A stretch of 32,248 bases of DNA from Candidatus Wallbacteria bacterium (GTDB lineage Bacteria; Muiribacteriota; UBA6191; JACPRK01), in the NCBI GenBank assembly GCA_016190005.1, contig JACPRK010000144.1, forward strand, positions 1 to 32,248. The letters are read 5' to 3'. Below are positions 1 through 7,264 of the stretch, piece by piece (position 1 is the first letter of the stretch; each line of letters starts with the position of its first letter). The notes under the pieces were generated by a model that was not told the DNA's origin, ran no database searches, and saw only the letters and a list, made by a program, of their open reading frames with translations. A program made the position numbers and the translations under genes.

Positions 1-50
1 ATCTCCCATTTCCCTGGTTGAGCCTTCGCTGTGCTCGATTCTTCATTGCC

Positions 51-92
51 GGTTCCCGGCTCCCTGTTCCCGGCTCCCTGTTCCCTGTTCGA
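51..92. repeat. Heptamer-period tandem repeat, locus A
   Basis: Six consecutive 7-bp units are visible: GGTTCCC, GGCTCCC, TGTTCCC, GGCTCCC, TGTTCCC and TGTTCGA. The consensus is KGYTCCC. The repeat is intergenic, downstream of the stop of the TPR-PEGA-STAS gene. It is one of at least five places in the window where a 7-bp period appears. Confidence 0.8.
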
Positions 93-139
93 CTGGGACC
101 AGACGCGCAGGCCGGATCGAATTCTCCGACGCGCTCCTA

Positions 140-167
140 GAAGGTGGAAGTAGGAAGGTGGAATCCG
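140..167. repeat. Heptamer-period tandem repeat, locus B (GAAGGTG unit)
   Basis: Four units are seen: GAAGGTG, GAAGTAG, GAAGGTG and GAATCCG. The same GAAGGTG unit recurs about 15 kb away at 15455-15496, inside the leader-coding part of a prepilin gene, so this is a dispersed family and not a chance microsatellite. Confidence 0.75.
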
Positions 168-232
168 TTCGATATCGCGCTTCGACGAGCCCGGCTCCAG
201 CGGCCCGTTCCAAGCCTGCCCCTCGCTCCCTC

Positions 233-281
233 AAGTCTGACTTCTGATCCCTGAAGCCTGATCCCTGAAGCCTGATCCCTC
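233..281. repeat. Heptamer-period tandem repeat, locus C, running into a stop codon
   Basis: Seven 7-bp units are seen: AAGTCTG, ACTTCTG, ATCCCTG, AAGCCTG, ATCCCTG, AAGCCTG and ATCCCTC. The last unit overlaps the TGA stop (complement of 280-282) of the TPR-PEGA-STAS gene. The array therefore begins exactly at the 3' end of that gene. Confidence 0.8.
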
Positions 282-2727
282 AGTTCACCCTCCCCCCCTG
301 CCGCACCAGATCCACGGCCTCGTCGACGCTGGCAGCCGCAGGCACGTACTTGAGAAAGAAGTCGAAGATCGATTTCACCTCCTGACAGACCTTCCCCTCG
401 ATCCGAAAGTCGGGCTGCTCTCCGCGAACCACGACCATCTCACGGCGGCCGTTCATGTGGTAGAGCTTCGCCAGGAGCGCGATCCCCAGGCTGCCGATCC
501 AGTGCACGCCGGTCAGATCGACCACCAGCGGCCCAGGCCCCTCCTCGTGCAGAAGGCCCAGCAGCTCCTCCTGGAAGGAGAGCTCCCGAACGGGCGTCAC
601 GTCGCGGCGCACGCGCACCACCCGCACCCCGCCCGAGCGGCTCACGTCCAGGATGCCGCCCTGCGCGCCGTGGGTGCCCTCCAGCTTCTCCAGCTTGCCC
701 GCCAACCGCATCTCCGCAAGGGGCTGCGAGTACTCGAAGCTCTCTTCGATCTCCACTTGCGCCTCCTGGAGATGAAACCGCATGCGGATGGGGCTGCCGT
801 CTTTCAGCTCGACGCGCCGGTAGAGGTTGCCCACACCAACCGTGTAGTCGCCGGCGGGAAAGTCCTCGAAGCGGCGCGGCGTGATCCCGGCCCCCCTGCC
901 GTTGATGAAGATCTCCTTGCCGTCGGGGTCGCTCTTCACGATGAGGATGGCGCCCGGCACCGGAACGCCGACCAGGTTGCGAATGCCTTTCAACACCGGG
1001 TCGATCAACGCCGCCCGCCCGAGGCTGCCGCCGCGTGTCCTGAGCCGATTCAGCCACAGAAGGTCCGGCGGCTCCTGGGGCAAGCTGGCCAGCACTTTCG
1101 CCTGCGCGCGCTCCAGCAGCGGCTCCTTCCACGAGGCCTCGAACGGCTGCTCCGCAAGCACCTCCAGGACCCGCTCCAGCAGCTCCCACTGCCCCCGCCT
1201 CACCAATCGCTCGGCGAACGTCTCAGTCACCTCCGCCGAGTGCTCCCCCACTTTCTGGTTCGCCTGGTGCTCGCCCGCCAGGCTCAGCCCGCGGCGGAAG
1301 AACCCGAGCGACATCTCCCACTCCCCCTTCGACGCCGCCAGCTCGGTCAGGTACGAGAGGCAGGTCAGGAAGGTGTACGGCAGCTTGGCATTCTGCGGAT
1401 ACTCGCGCAGGAGCCCCTCCATCCGCTCCTGCGACTTGCGCACGCCGTCGGGGCGGCCCAGGTGAACCTGGTCCTCGAGCAAGTTGCCGTAGACGCGCAT
1501 CAGGAAGACGCCCAGCTCGTCGATCTCGGGACAGTCGGATTGCAGCTCCTCCAGGTCCTCGACCAGGTAGCTGGCCCAGAGAGGGTCGATGAACCAGCGC
1601 AGGTCCCGGAAGGCTGTCTCCAGGACCGTGCCGTAGTTGGTGATCAGCTCGACGTCCTGGCGGTTCTTGAGCCCCTCGAGGCTGTAGTGCAGCTTCGGCA
1701 CCACCCGCGACGCCTCCCACGGACTGACGTTGGCGACCGCGTTCTTGACCATCTCGCTGTAGATCATCGCCACCGACTGCCGCAGTTCCAGGTCCTGGAA
1801 TCCGTCGATGAAGCGCTCGAATGCCTCCTGCGCCAGCAGAAAGGCGCCGTTGTCGAAGAGCAGCTTGTTGAGCAGCACCTCCTCGAGCACGTCCTTGGGT
1901 ATCGGCTTGCGGTTGACGCGCGCCACGACCTCCTCGCCGCCGATGCCGAAGACACCGGCCGCGCTCCTGACGATCTCGCCGACCGAATCGTCGTTGCCGG
2001 CCAGCAGATAGGCGCGCCCGAACCGCTCCCAGAAGTCTTCGAACTCGCCGGCCCAGAGGTGGCTCAGAGTGAGCGAAAAGAGGGCAGCCAGGTTGAGGCC
2101 GTCGCGCCGCAAGGCCTCCTGGTAGTAGAGCCGGGCGGTCTCCTTGTCGCCGCGCTCCTCGAGCACCTTGCCGATGGCGAACGGCGCAGCCGCGTTGCGG
2201 CTGGCCTTCATTTCGGCGGTGAAGCTGTCGACTGCCGCGTGCGAGTCGCCCATCGCCTGGTAGCACCGGCCTAGCAGGTGGTGCAGGTTGTGGAGCGATG
2301 GATTCTTCTCCAGCGCTTGCGAAAACGCGATCGATGCCCGCTGAGGCTGCCCCCCCTTCAGGAGCCGCAAGCCTTGCGCGTGACCGCCCGAGGTGTCGAT
2401 GAAGCCCCGCTTGGAAAGCGTGGCCGACTCGCGGTCGCCCGCGCCGCGGAGCATCACCGAGTAGAAGCCGCGGTTCTTGGTCAGCCGCCGGAAAAACGGC
2501 TCCGTGCTGGCCTGCGGCAATCCGGGCGAGGCGAAGAATTGCGCGGGGTCGTCCTCGGTCCCGATCAGGATTCGCAGCCGTTCGCCCAGCAGCCCCTCGG
2601 CCGTGACGACGACGTTGGTGTAGAGCAGCAGGACCCGGTCGCCGGCGAAGTTGTCACTGCGCAGCAGGATGCAAGCCTCGCGGAAATCCGCCTTGGGTCC
2701 TGGATAAAGCTCTATCGAGCGGATCAT
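280..2727 (-). CDS. TPR-PEGA-STAS multidomain protein
   Basis: The product is 815 residues and starts with ATG at 2727. No strong Shine-Dalgarno sequence is visible. The first ~110 residues are unrecognised. TPR-like helical repeats follow around residues 115-250 (for example a pair resembling LGRCYQAMGDSHAAVDSF), and more helical sequence continues to about 570. A PEGA-type beta domain (IFINGRGAGITPRRFEDFPAG) lies near 590-650. The C-terminal ~130 residues resemble a STAS domain, with the core VVDLTGVHWIGSLGIALLAK; the Ser after Gly sits where anti-sigma-antagonist proteins carry the phosphorylated residue. There is no signal peptide, so a cytoplasmic role is likely. The combination suggests a scaffold or phospho-switch protein, but the substrate and partner are unknown. 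It lies 72 bp downstream of the lipoprotein gene on the same strand and may be cotranscribed with it. Confidence 0.85.
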   Translation of the reverse strand: MIRSIELYPGPKADFREACILLRSDNFAGDRVLLLYTNVVVTAEGLLGERLRILIGTEDDPAQFFASPGLPQASTEPFFRRLTKNRGFYSVMLRGAGDRESATLSKRGFIDTSGGHAQGLRLLKGGQPQRASIAFSQALEKNPSLHNLHHLLGRCYQAMGDSHAAVDSFTAEMKASRNAAAPFAIGKVLEERGDKETARLYYQEALRRDGLNLAALFSLTLSHLWAGEFEDFWERFGRAYLLAGNDDSVGEIVRSAAGVFGIGGEEVVARVNRKPIPKDVLEEVLLNKLLFDNGAFLLAQEAFERFIDGFQDLELRQSVAMIYSEMVKNAVANVSPWEASRVVPKLHYSLEGLKNRQDVELITNYGTVLETAFRDLRWFIDPLWASYLVEDLEELQSDCPEIDELGVFLMRVYGNLLEDQVHLGRPDGVRKSQERMEGLLREYPQNAKLPYTFLTCLSYLTELAASKGEWEMSLGFFRRGLSLAGEHQANQKVGEHSAEVTETFAERLVRRGQWELLERVLEVLAEQPFEASWKEPLLERAQAKVLASLPQEPPDLLWLNRLRTRGGSLGRAALIDPVLKGIRNLVGVPVPGAILIVKSDPDGKEIFINGRGAGITPRRFEDFPAGDYTVGVGNLYRRVELKDGSPIRMRFHLQEAQVEIEESFEYSQPLAEMRLAGKLEKLEGTHGAQGGILDVSRSGGVRVVRVRRDVTPVRELSFQEELLGLLHEEGPGPLVVDLTGVHWIGSLGIALLAKLYHMNGRREMVVVRGEQPDFRIEGKVCQEVKSIFDFFLKYVPAAASVDEAVDLVRQGGRVN

Positions 2728-2799
2728 TGCAGCAAGCGAACTCGGCCCCGGTTCGCCCGAGATCCTATCAGACGCTCACTGGCCGTGCCAGCCGCGGGC

Positions 2800-4041
2800 T
2801 CAGTTACGCTCGAGGACCGAGTAGTCGAACAGCACCCAGCTCGCCCCACGGGCGCGCGCAAGCGAATCGATCCCTGCGTATACGGAGGACGATGCCGCCA
2901 GCCCCCTGCGGTACGAAGCCATCGCCTCGCTCAGCTTGCCGGCGCCGATCCCGTAAAGCATCGGCGTGTAGAAGCTCAGACCCCACCGGAACCAGTCCTG
3001 TCCGGCTCCCCGCTGACTGCCTCCGCTGCCACCCCAGCCCTGGTAGTAGCCCGGCAGCACCGCGGCCGATACGGGCACCCGCCCGGCCACTCGCTCCCGG
3101 CACGCGTCGACCAGGTTCGAAACGGCCTTTTCTCTCGCGCGCGGCGCCGGGGGCAGGAACTCGAGTGCGCCGCCGGTCTCGCGAGGCACGTAGCCGTAGT
3201 CGCCTTCCGGATACCGGATGTGGTCCAGGTGGATGCCCGCCAGGCCAGGGTGGTTTTCGACCAGCGACCCGATCATGTCGACCAGCCGCCGGCTCACTTC
3301 GGAATGCGCCGGATCGACGTAGAGGCTGCCGTTGGGCACCTGCTCGAGCGGGGGGTGAAGCCGCCCGCCCGGCCCGTACGCGAAGAGCGACGGACCCGGC
3401 AGGCCGGCCTCGCGAAGCTCGTCGACGATCCGCTGCATCGGCGTGTGCGTGAATCCATGACCGCCTTCGCGCAGCGCCGCGGCCAGCGCGCGTGTGTCGT
3501 AGCCGCGCTCCAGCGCCGTCAGGGTATCCGAGAGCAGCTCCCGCACGCTCCCCGAGGCGCGGCTCCGCAGAGCGTCGAGCTCCCGGACGAGCAGGTCGTG
3601 GAAGAGCGAGTGCGTGTCGTCGTCTTCTCGGCTGCGAGCGATGTTGTCGCTGCGGAAGTAGCAGAGGTGCACCCACGCATGCACACGCATGCCGCGAGGC
3701 TTCGCTTCCTCGATGAAAAGCGAGAGCAAGTCCGGCTCGCCGCGGGAGGCCGGGACGTACCTCGCCGGAATCGGCAGCAGCCCGGGGCCGGCCGAGGCCT
3801 TCGCCGTCGCATACCCCCGGACGAAGGTCTCCAGGAAAACCGTGTCGATGCCCGCGCGCTTCATCCGGTCAAGCGCTTTGCCGGCCAGCTCGCGCCGCTC
3901 CTGGAGGTCGTAGGCACGATCCTCGCGATAGATGCTCTCGGGGACGACCCAGCAACCGCGCAACCGCTCCGCGGCCGCCAGCTCGCCTGCGCAGCTCATC
4001 GCCGCGAGGCCCAGGCAAACTATGGCAAGTGCGTATCTCAT
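2800..4041 (-). CDS. Glycosyl hydrolase-like 10 (GHL10/DUF187-type) lipoprotein
   Basis: The reading frame opens at 4095, but the ATG at 4041 is preferred. It begins a normal lipoprotein signal (MRYALAIVCLGLAAMSCAGE) with lipobox Ala-Met-Ser-Cys at residues 14-17 and gives 413 residues. The mature part looks like a TIM-barrel family-10 glycosidase-like protein. It has an early GCWVVPESIYRE strand, then GMRVHAWVHLCYFR, and the family signature GIHLDHIRYP near residue 250, which matches the DGIHxDxxRYP motif of GHL10 proteins. A carbohydrate substrate is likely but cannot be named. The cell location is probably the periplasmic face of a membrane. A sigma70-like promoter lies 26-54 bp upstream. 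The TPR-PEGA-STAS gene follows after 72 bp. Confidence 0.85.
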   Translation of the reverse strand: MRYALAIVCLGLAAMSCAGELAAAERLRGCWVVPESIYREDRAYDLQERRELAGKALDRMKRAGIDTVFLETFVRGYATAKASAGPGLLPIPARYVPASRGEPDLLSLFIEEAKPRGMRVHAWVHLCYFRSDNIARSREDDDTHSLFHDLLVRELDALRSRASGSVRELLSDTLTALERGYDTRALAAALREGGHGFTHTPMQRIVDELREAGLPGPSLFAYGPGGRLHPPLEQVPNGSLYVDPAHSEVSRRLVDMIGSLVENHPGLAGIHLDHIRYPEGDYGYVPRETGGALEFLPPAPRAREKAVSNLVDACRERVAGRVPVSAAVLPGYYQGWGGSGGSQRGAGQDWFRWGLSFYTPMLYGIGAGKLSEAMASYRRGLAASSSVYAGIDSLARARGASWVLFDYSVLERN

Positions 4042-4066
4042 GTGACCGGAAAAAAGGGGAGGCGCG

Positions 4067-4095
4067 AGTATACGCTCCCGAGCATGACTACGCAA
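4067..4095 (-). promoter_or_regulatory. Sigma70-like promoter for the GHL10 lipoprotein gene
   Basis: On the minus strand, TTGCGT (4095-4090) and TATACT (4072-4067) are separated by exactly 17 bp. The -10 box matches the consensus at five of six positions, the -35 at three. Transcription would start near 4060, about 20 bp before the ATG at 4041. This is the best-scoring promoter I could find by eye in the window. Confidence 0.5.
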
Positions 4096-4173
4096 GCGTC
4101 TGCTCGCGTGTTGCCCTCGCGTAATCCGGGACCGCTAGTGGGGCCCGCGATTGATTCCCATGGGGATCCGCTC

Positions 4174-4194
4174 GGCCTGAGCTTGTCGAAGGCC
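4174..4194. repeat. Interspersed hairpin repeat, copy 1 (CCTTCGACAAGCTCAGG family)
   Basis: GGCCT and AGGCC form a 5-bp stem around the 11-nt loop GAGCTTGTCGA. A second copy with the identical loop lies at 15565-15585. The outer stem bases differ between the copies but remain paired. The rest of the 241-bp gap 4042-4282 holds the promoter above and no convincing gene. Confidence 0.7.
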
Positions 4195-4282
4195 GCGCCT
4201 GGTGTGGCCTTGCCCCCTTACGAGCTCGGTCCGAACGGTACAGGAGCTACTCGCTGGCTCCGCTAGCGGCGCCCAGGCCCCT

Positions 4283-4651
4283 TTACCGCCCCCGTCCGAC
4301 CTCGATCCGCTCCACGGCGTGGGGGGCGCGGGGCTCATCGATTCCATGACGGTGCGCCCCCTGTCGCGCCCGCCTGAGCCTCGGCATCGCGTCAAGAATT
4401 CGCAACCCGTTACGAATCGAGAGCGCCAGGAGTCCCGTCGCCGGCGAGAGCGCTTCAGGGAGGTTGGCCAGCGCGGTGACTACCCGGTCCAGGACCCGGC
4501 CGGCAACGGTGTCCTGGTTGATCACGGCGGCGGCAAGCGCCGCGACGGCCGCCAGCTCGTCGGCCCCGTCTTCGGCGTCCTCCCGGTCGACGACCTTGAC
4601 CGTGATGACGGTCCCCGACTCCTTGACGTTGGCGTTTCGTGCTCGATCCAT
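4283..4651 (-). CDS. Small unknown protein downstream of the ArsA-like ATPase
   Basis: The ORF encodes 122 residues. It starts with ATG 17 bp after the stop of the ATPase gene, and a GGGGTGA sequence just upstream could serve as ribosome binding site. The first ~85 residues are Ala/Val/Leu-rich and predicted helical, with acidic patches (VVDREDAEDGADELAAVAAL). The tail is Arg/His-rich and less protein-like, so the true end or the gene itself is uncertain. No signal peptide, membrane segment or known domain is recognised. The close spacing suggests translation with the ATPase gene. It could also be a non-coding tail in GC-rich DNA. Confidence 0.5.
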   Translation of the reverse strand: MDRARNANVKESGTVITVKVVDREDAEDGADELAAVAALAAAVINQDTVAGRVLDRVVTALANLPEALSPATGLLALSIRNGLRILDAMPRLRRARQGAHRHGIDEPRAPHAVERIEVGRGR

Positions 4652-4668
4652 CGCTCACCCCGCAGCGC

Positions 4669-5850
4669 TCACTCCACGAACGAGACCTTCAGGTGATCGT
4701 CCTCGAGGGCGGCCGAGACCCGCGCCTTCCGGGGGATGCTCCTCGGGAGCGGCACGTGGCGCTTGAAGCTGCCGATGCGGATGATCAGCTCGTCGGCGAT
4801 CCGGGCGAGCTCGATATCGCCTCCCTGCACGAACGGCAGGTAGAGCTTTAGCGTCGTCGTCCCACGGGCCTTCTTGAACTCCATCGGCCGGGTCTTGAAG
4901 AGCACCTTGGACGGGTCGACGTCGCCGTAGACCGCGTCGCCAAGCCGCTCCAGCCCCGCCTGGCCGACCACCTCGTCGGAGAAGAGCGGGACACGTAGCA
5001 CCGGCACCGGCCGGAAGTGGCGCTCGATCTCGTCCACATGCTTCGCCTGAGTCTCCTTCCAGCGCTGAAAGTACGTCCCGTCGAGATCGGCGGGCAAGAT
5101 CCGGTTGATGAAGATCGCGTCGACGGCCAGACCGTAGAGGTTGAAGTACATGAACGCCCGCTGCGTTTCGGCGTAGACGATCTTCTCGGGGTTCGTCACC
5201 AACCTCACGGTGGTGATCGCCGGGTTCTGCAGCAAGTGATCCACGCCGTCGACCTTCTCGAAGAGCTTCTGGATGTTGCCGAAGTACGAGTCCTGGGGCA
5301 ACGGGATGTCGGTGACGTGCTTCATGATCGGCCTGGCCACCTTGGCGATCTGCCGCTCTACCTTGAAGAGCTTCGCCATGTACCAGCGCAGGATCGACGG
5401 GATGCTGATGAAGCGCAGCGACTCGCCCGTCGGGGCGCAGTCGATGACGACCACGTCGAACCGGTTCTCGTTGGCGTACTGGTTCAGGTAGAGCAAGGAC
5501 GAGGTCTCCTCCATGCCCGGGATGATCGCAATCTCCTCGGCGACAACCTCCTCGAGCCCGCTGACGCTCAGGAGCTCGGAGAGGTAGGCGTGGACGTCGC
5601 CCCAGTGGTGGCGCACCTCCTCCTGGATGTCGACCTCCTGCAGCCAGAGGTTCTTGCCGACCTCCACCAGCTTGCCGCGACCGTGGTCGATCAGGTTGGC
5701 CGTCGCGTCGAACGCATCCGACACGGAGTGCGCCGGATCGACCGACATCACCAGCGTCCGGTACCCGAGCCGCGCCAGCCTCAGCCCCGTCGCCGAGGCG
5801 ATGCTGGTCTTGCCGACTCCACCTTTACCTGCAAAGAGAATGATTCGCAT
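4669..5850 (-). CDS. ArsA/Get3-like P-loop ATPase
   Basis: The product is 393 residues with ATG at 5850. A deviant Walker A, GKGGVGKT, sits at residues 8-15. The switch I-like VDPAHSVSDAF and the VVIDCAPTGESLRF strand/loop are typical of the ArsA/Get3 (SIMIBI) family. The last ~65 residues (TTTLKLYLPFVQGGDIELAR onward) resemble the HSP20-like domain that ends many bacterial ArsA homologues. There is a single ATPase domain, not the tandem pair of classical ArsA. The protein has only one cysteine, so neither the arsenite-binding Cys set nor the Get3 CxxC zinc motif is present. No arsB, arsD or arsR is nearby. A role in membrane-protein or client targeting is more likely than arsenic export, but this is inference. 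It sits 52 bp downstream of the CNNM/CorC gene. Confidence 0.9.
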   Translation of the reverse strand: MRIILFAGKGGVGKTSIASATGLRLARLGYRTLVMSVDPAHSVSDAFDATANLIDHGRGKLVEVGKNLWLQEVDIQEEVRHHWGDVHAYLSELLSVSGLEEVVAEEIAIIPGMEETSSLLYLNQYANENRFDVVVIDCAPTGESLRFISIPSILRWYMAKLFKVERQIAKVARPIMKHVTDIPLPQDSYFGNIQKLFEKVDGVDHLLQNPAITTVRLVTNPEKIVYAETQRAFMYFNLYGLAVDAIFINRILPADLDGTYFQRWKETQAKHVDEIERHFRPVPVLRVPLFSDEVVGQAGLERLGDAVYGDVDPSKVLFKTRPMEFKKARGTTTLKLYLPFVQGGDIELARIADELIIRIGSFKRHVPLPRSIPRKARVSAALEDDHLKVSFVE

Positions 5851-5856
5851 GAGAAA

Positions 5857-5871
5857 GGGGGCAGCGCCCCC
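5857..5871 (-). promoter_or_regulatory. GC hairpin immediately upstream of the ArsA-like start
   Basis: GGGGGC and GCCCCC pair around a 3-nt loop. On the minus strand the stem is followed by TTTCTC and then the ATG at 5850. It occupies the Shine-Dalgarno position, so it may control translation. It could also act as a weak terminator of the upstream operon. Confidence 0.4.
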
Positions 5872-5902
5872 GACAGGAATGTCCCCACCTCAGTAGCTCC
5901 AT

Positions 5903-7264
5903 TCAGTGCGTTTCCTCCGGATCTGCCGGCGGCTTCTCCAGGCGTCGTAGCCGGACTCGCCCGGGTCGGTGCTGCTTCATCTCCTCGACCACGGCTACCA
6001 GCGGGCCGATGCGGACCGAATCGCCCGGCTCGGCGATGCGTCCCAGGATGCGCTGGATGTGGCCGCCGAGCGTGACGTTGTCCGGGTCGTCGACGTCGAC
6101 CTCGAGCCGCTCGTGCAAGTCGTCGAGCAGATAGGTACCGTCGACCTCGTACTCGTTCTTGCCCAGCACCTTGAGCCGCGGCGCCTCGACCTGGTCGAAC
6201 TCGTCCTGAATCTCTCCGACCAGCTCCTCCAGCACGTCCTCCAGCGTCAGCATCCCGACCGTCACGCCGAACTCGTCGACGACGATCGCCATGTGCACCT
6301 TCTTGCGCCGGAAGAGGTTGAGCAGCCGGTGGGCGCTCACGGTCTCGGGCACGACCAGGATGTCGCGCCGCAGCTTCATCAGGTCGCGGCTGTGCTTCAG
6401 CTCCTGCTCCGAGGAGAGGAGGTCGCGGATGTGGATCATGCCCAGGATGCTGTCGAGGCCGTCCTCGCAGAGCGGATAGCGCGTGTACCCCTCGCTCTTG
6501 GCCTTGTGCAGGTTCTCCTCCAGCCCGCGCGCCAGGGACAGGTGGACGACGTCCGCGGCCGGCACGACAATCTGCCGAGCCGTGCGGTCGCTGAAGCGGA
6601 AGACCTTGTCGAGCAGGTCCTTCTCACCCGTGGAGAGGATGCCGCTGCGCGCGGATTCGGCCAGCAGAAACCGCAGCTCGGCTTCCGAGTGGGCCACGTC
6701 CTCCCCGGAGGTGGCCCTTATGCCGAAGACCTTGAGGATCGCCAGCGACGTGGTGTTCAGCAGCCAGATGGCCGGATACGAGACGCGATTGAACCACATC
6801 AGCGGCTTGGCGGTCGCCAGGGCGCAGAGCTCCGGCCGCTCGATGGCCAGCGTCTTGGGGACCAGCTCGCCGACGACGATGTGCAGGAGCGTGATGATGA
6901 GAAACGCCGTCCCGAGCGCGAAGGAGTGCGCTGCCGGCTTGGAGAGCCAGCCCAGGCTGCTGAAGACCGGCTCGACCAAGGCCGCAAAGGCCGGCTCACC
7001 CAGCCACCCCAGCGCCAGGCTGGCCAGCGTGATGCCGAGCTGAACCGCAGATAGGTAGTCGTTGAGCCGCCCCAGAACGTCTCGCACGGAGCGGGCGCCC
7101 CTCGTCCCGGCGCGCAACATCTCCTCCACCTTGCTGCCGCGCACCTTCACGAAGGCGAACTCGGCCGCCACGAAGAAGCCGTTCACCAGCACCAGGGCCA
7201 GTGCTATCGGGAGCGCAATCTCGACCGGAACCGGAAGCGCGTGTTGACCTTCGGTGCCCATCAC
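5903..7264 (-). CDS. CNNM/CorC-family membrane protein (DUF21-CBS-CBS-CorC_HlyC)
   Basis: The start is GTG at 7264, overlapping the TerC gene stop by 4 bp; an ATG follows directly at 7261. The N-terminal ~190 residues form the DUF21/CNNM transmembrane domain: a first helix at IALPIALALVLVNGFFVAAEFAFVK, then LGWLGEPAFAALVEP, and a helix ending in HIVVGELVPKTLAIERPE. A CBS-domain pair follows (YTRYPLCEDGLDSILGMIHIRDLL and VHMAIVVDEFGVTVGMLTLEDVLEELVGEIQDEFD). The C-terminal ~80 residues form the CorC_HlyC domain. Relatives transport or regulate divalent cations such as Mg2+ or Co2+; the historic hemolysin name is misleading. It sits in the inner membrane. Its overlap with the TerC gene implies coupled translation. 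Confidence 0.92.
   Translation of the reverse strand: MMGTEGQHALPVPVEIALPIALALVLVNGFFVAAEFAFVKVRGSKVEEMLRAGTRGARSVRDVLGRLNDYLSAVQLGITLASLALGWLGEPAFAALVEPVFSSLGWLSKPAAHSFALGTAFLIITLLHIVVGELVPKTLAIERPELCALATAKPLMWFNRVSYPAIWLLNTTSLAILKVFGIRATSGEDVAHSEAELRFLLAESARSGILSTGEKDLLDKVFRFSDRTARQIVVPAADVVHLSLARGLEENLHKAKSEGYTRYPLCEDGLDSILGMIHIRDLLSSEQELKHSRDLMKLRRDILVVPETVSAHRLLNLFRRKKVHMAIVVDEFGVTVGMLTLEDVLEELVGEIQDEFDQVEAPRLKVLGKNEYEVDGTYLLDDLHERLEVDVDDPDNVTLGGHIQRILGRIAEPGDSVRIGPLVAVVEEMKQHRPGRVRLRRLEKPPADPEETH

Noticed and set aside
457-4266. Long plus-strand ORFs (605 and 662 codons) opposite the TPR and lipoprotein genes
   Set aside because: They are antisense shadows in GC-rich DNA. Their translations are Arg/Leu/Gln/Val-rich without domains, while the minus strand encodes clear domains.
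4669-5850. Arsenic resistance locus
   Set aside because: There is only one ATPase domain and one cysteine, and no arsB, arsC, arsD or arsR nearby.
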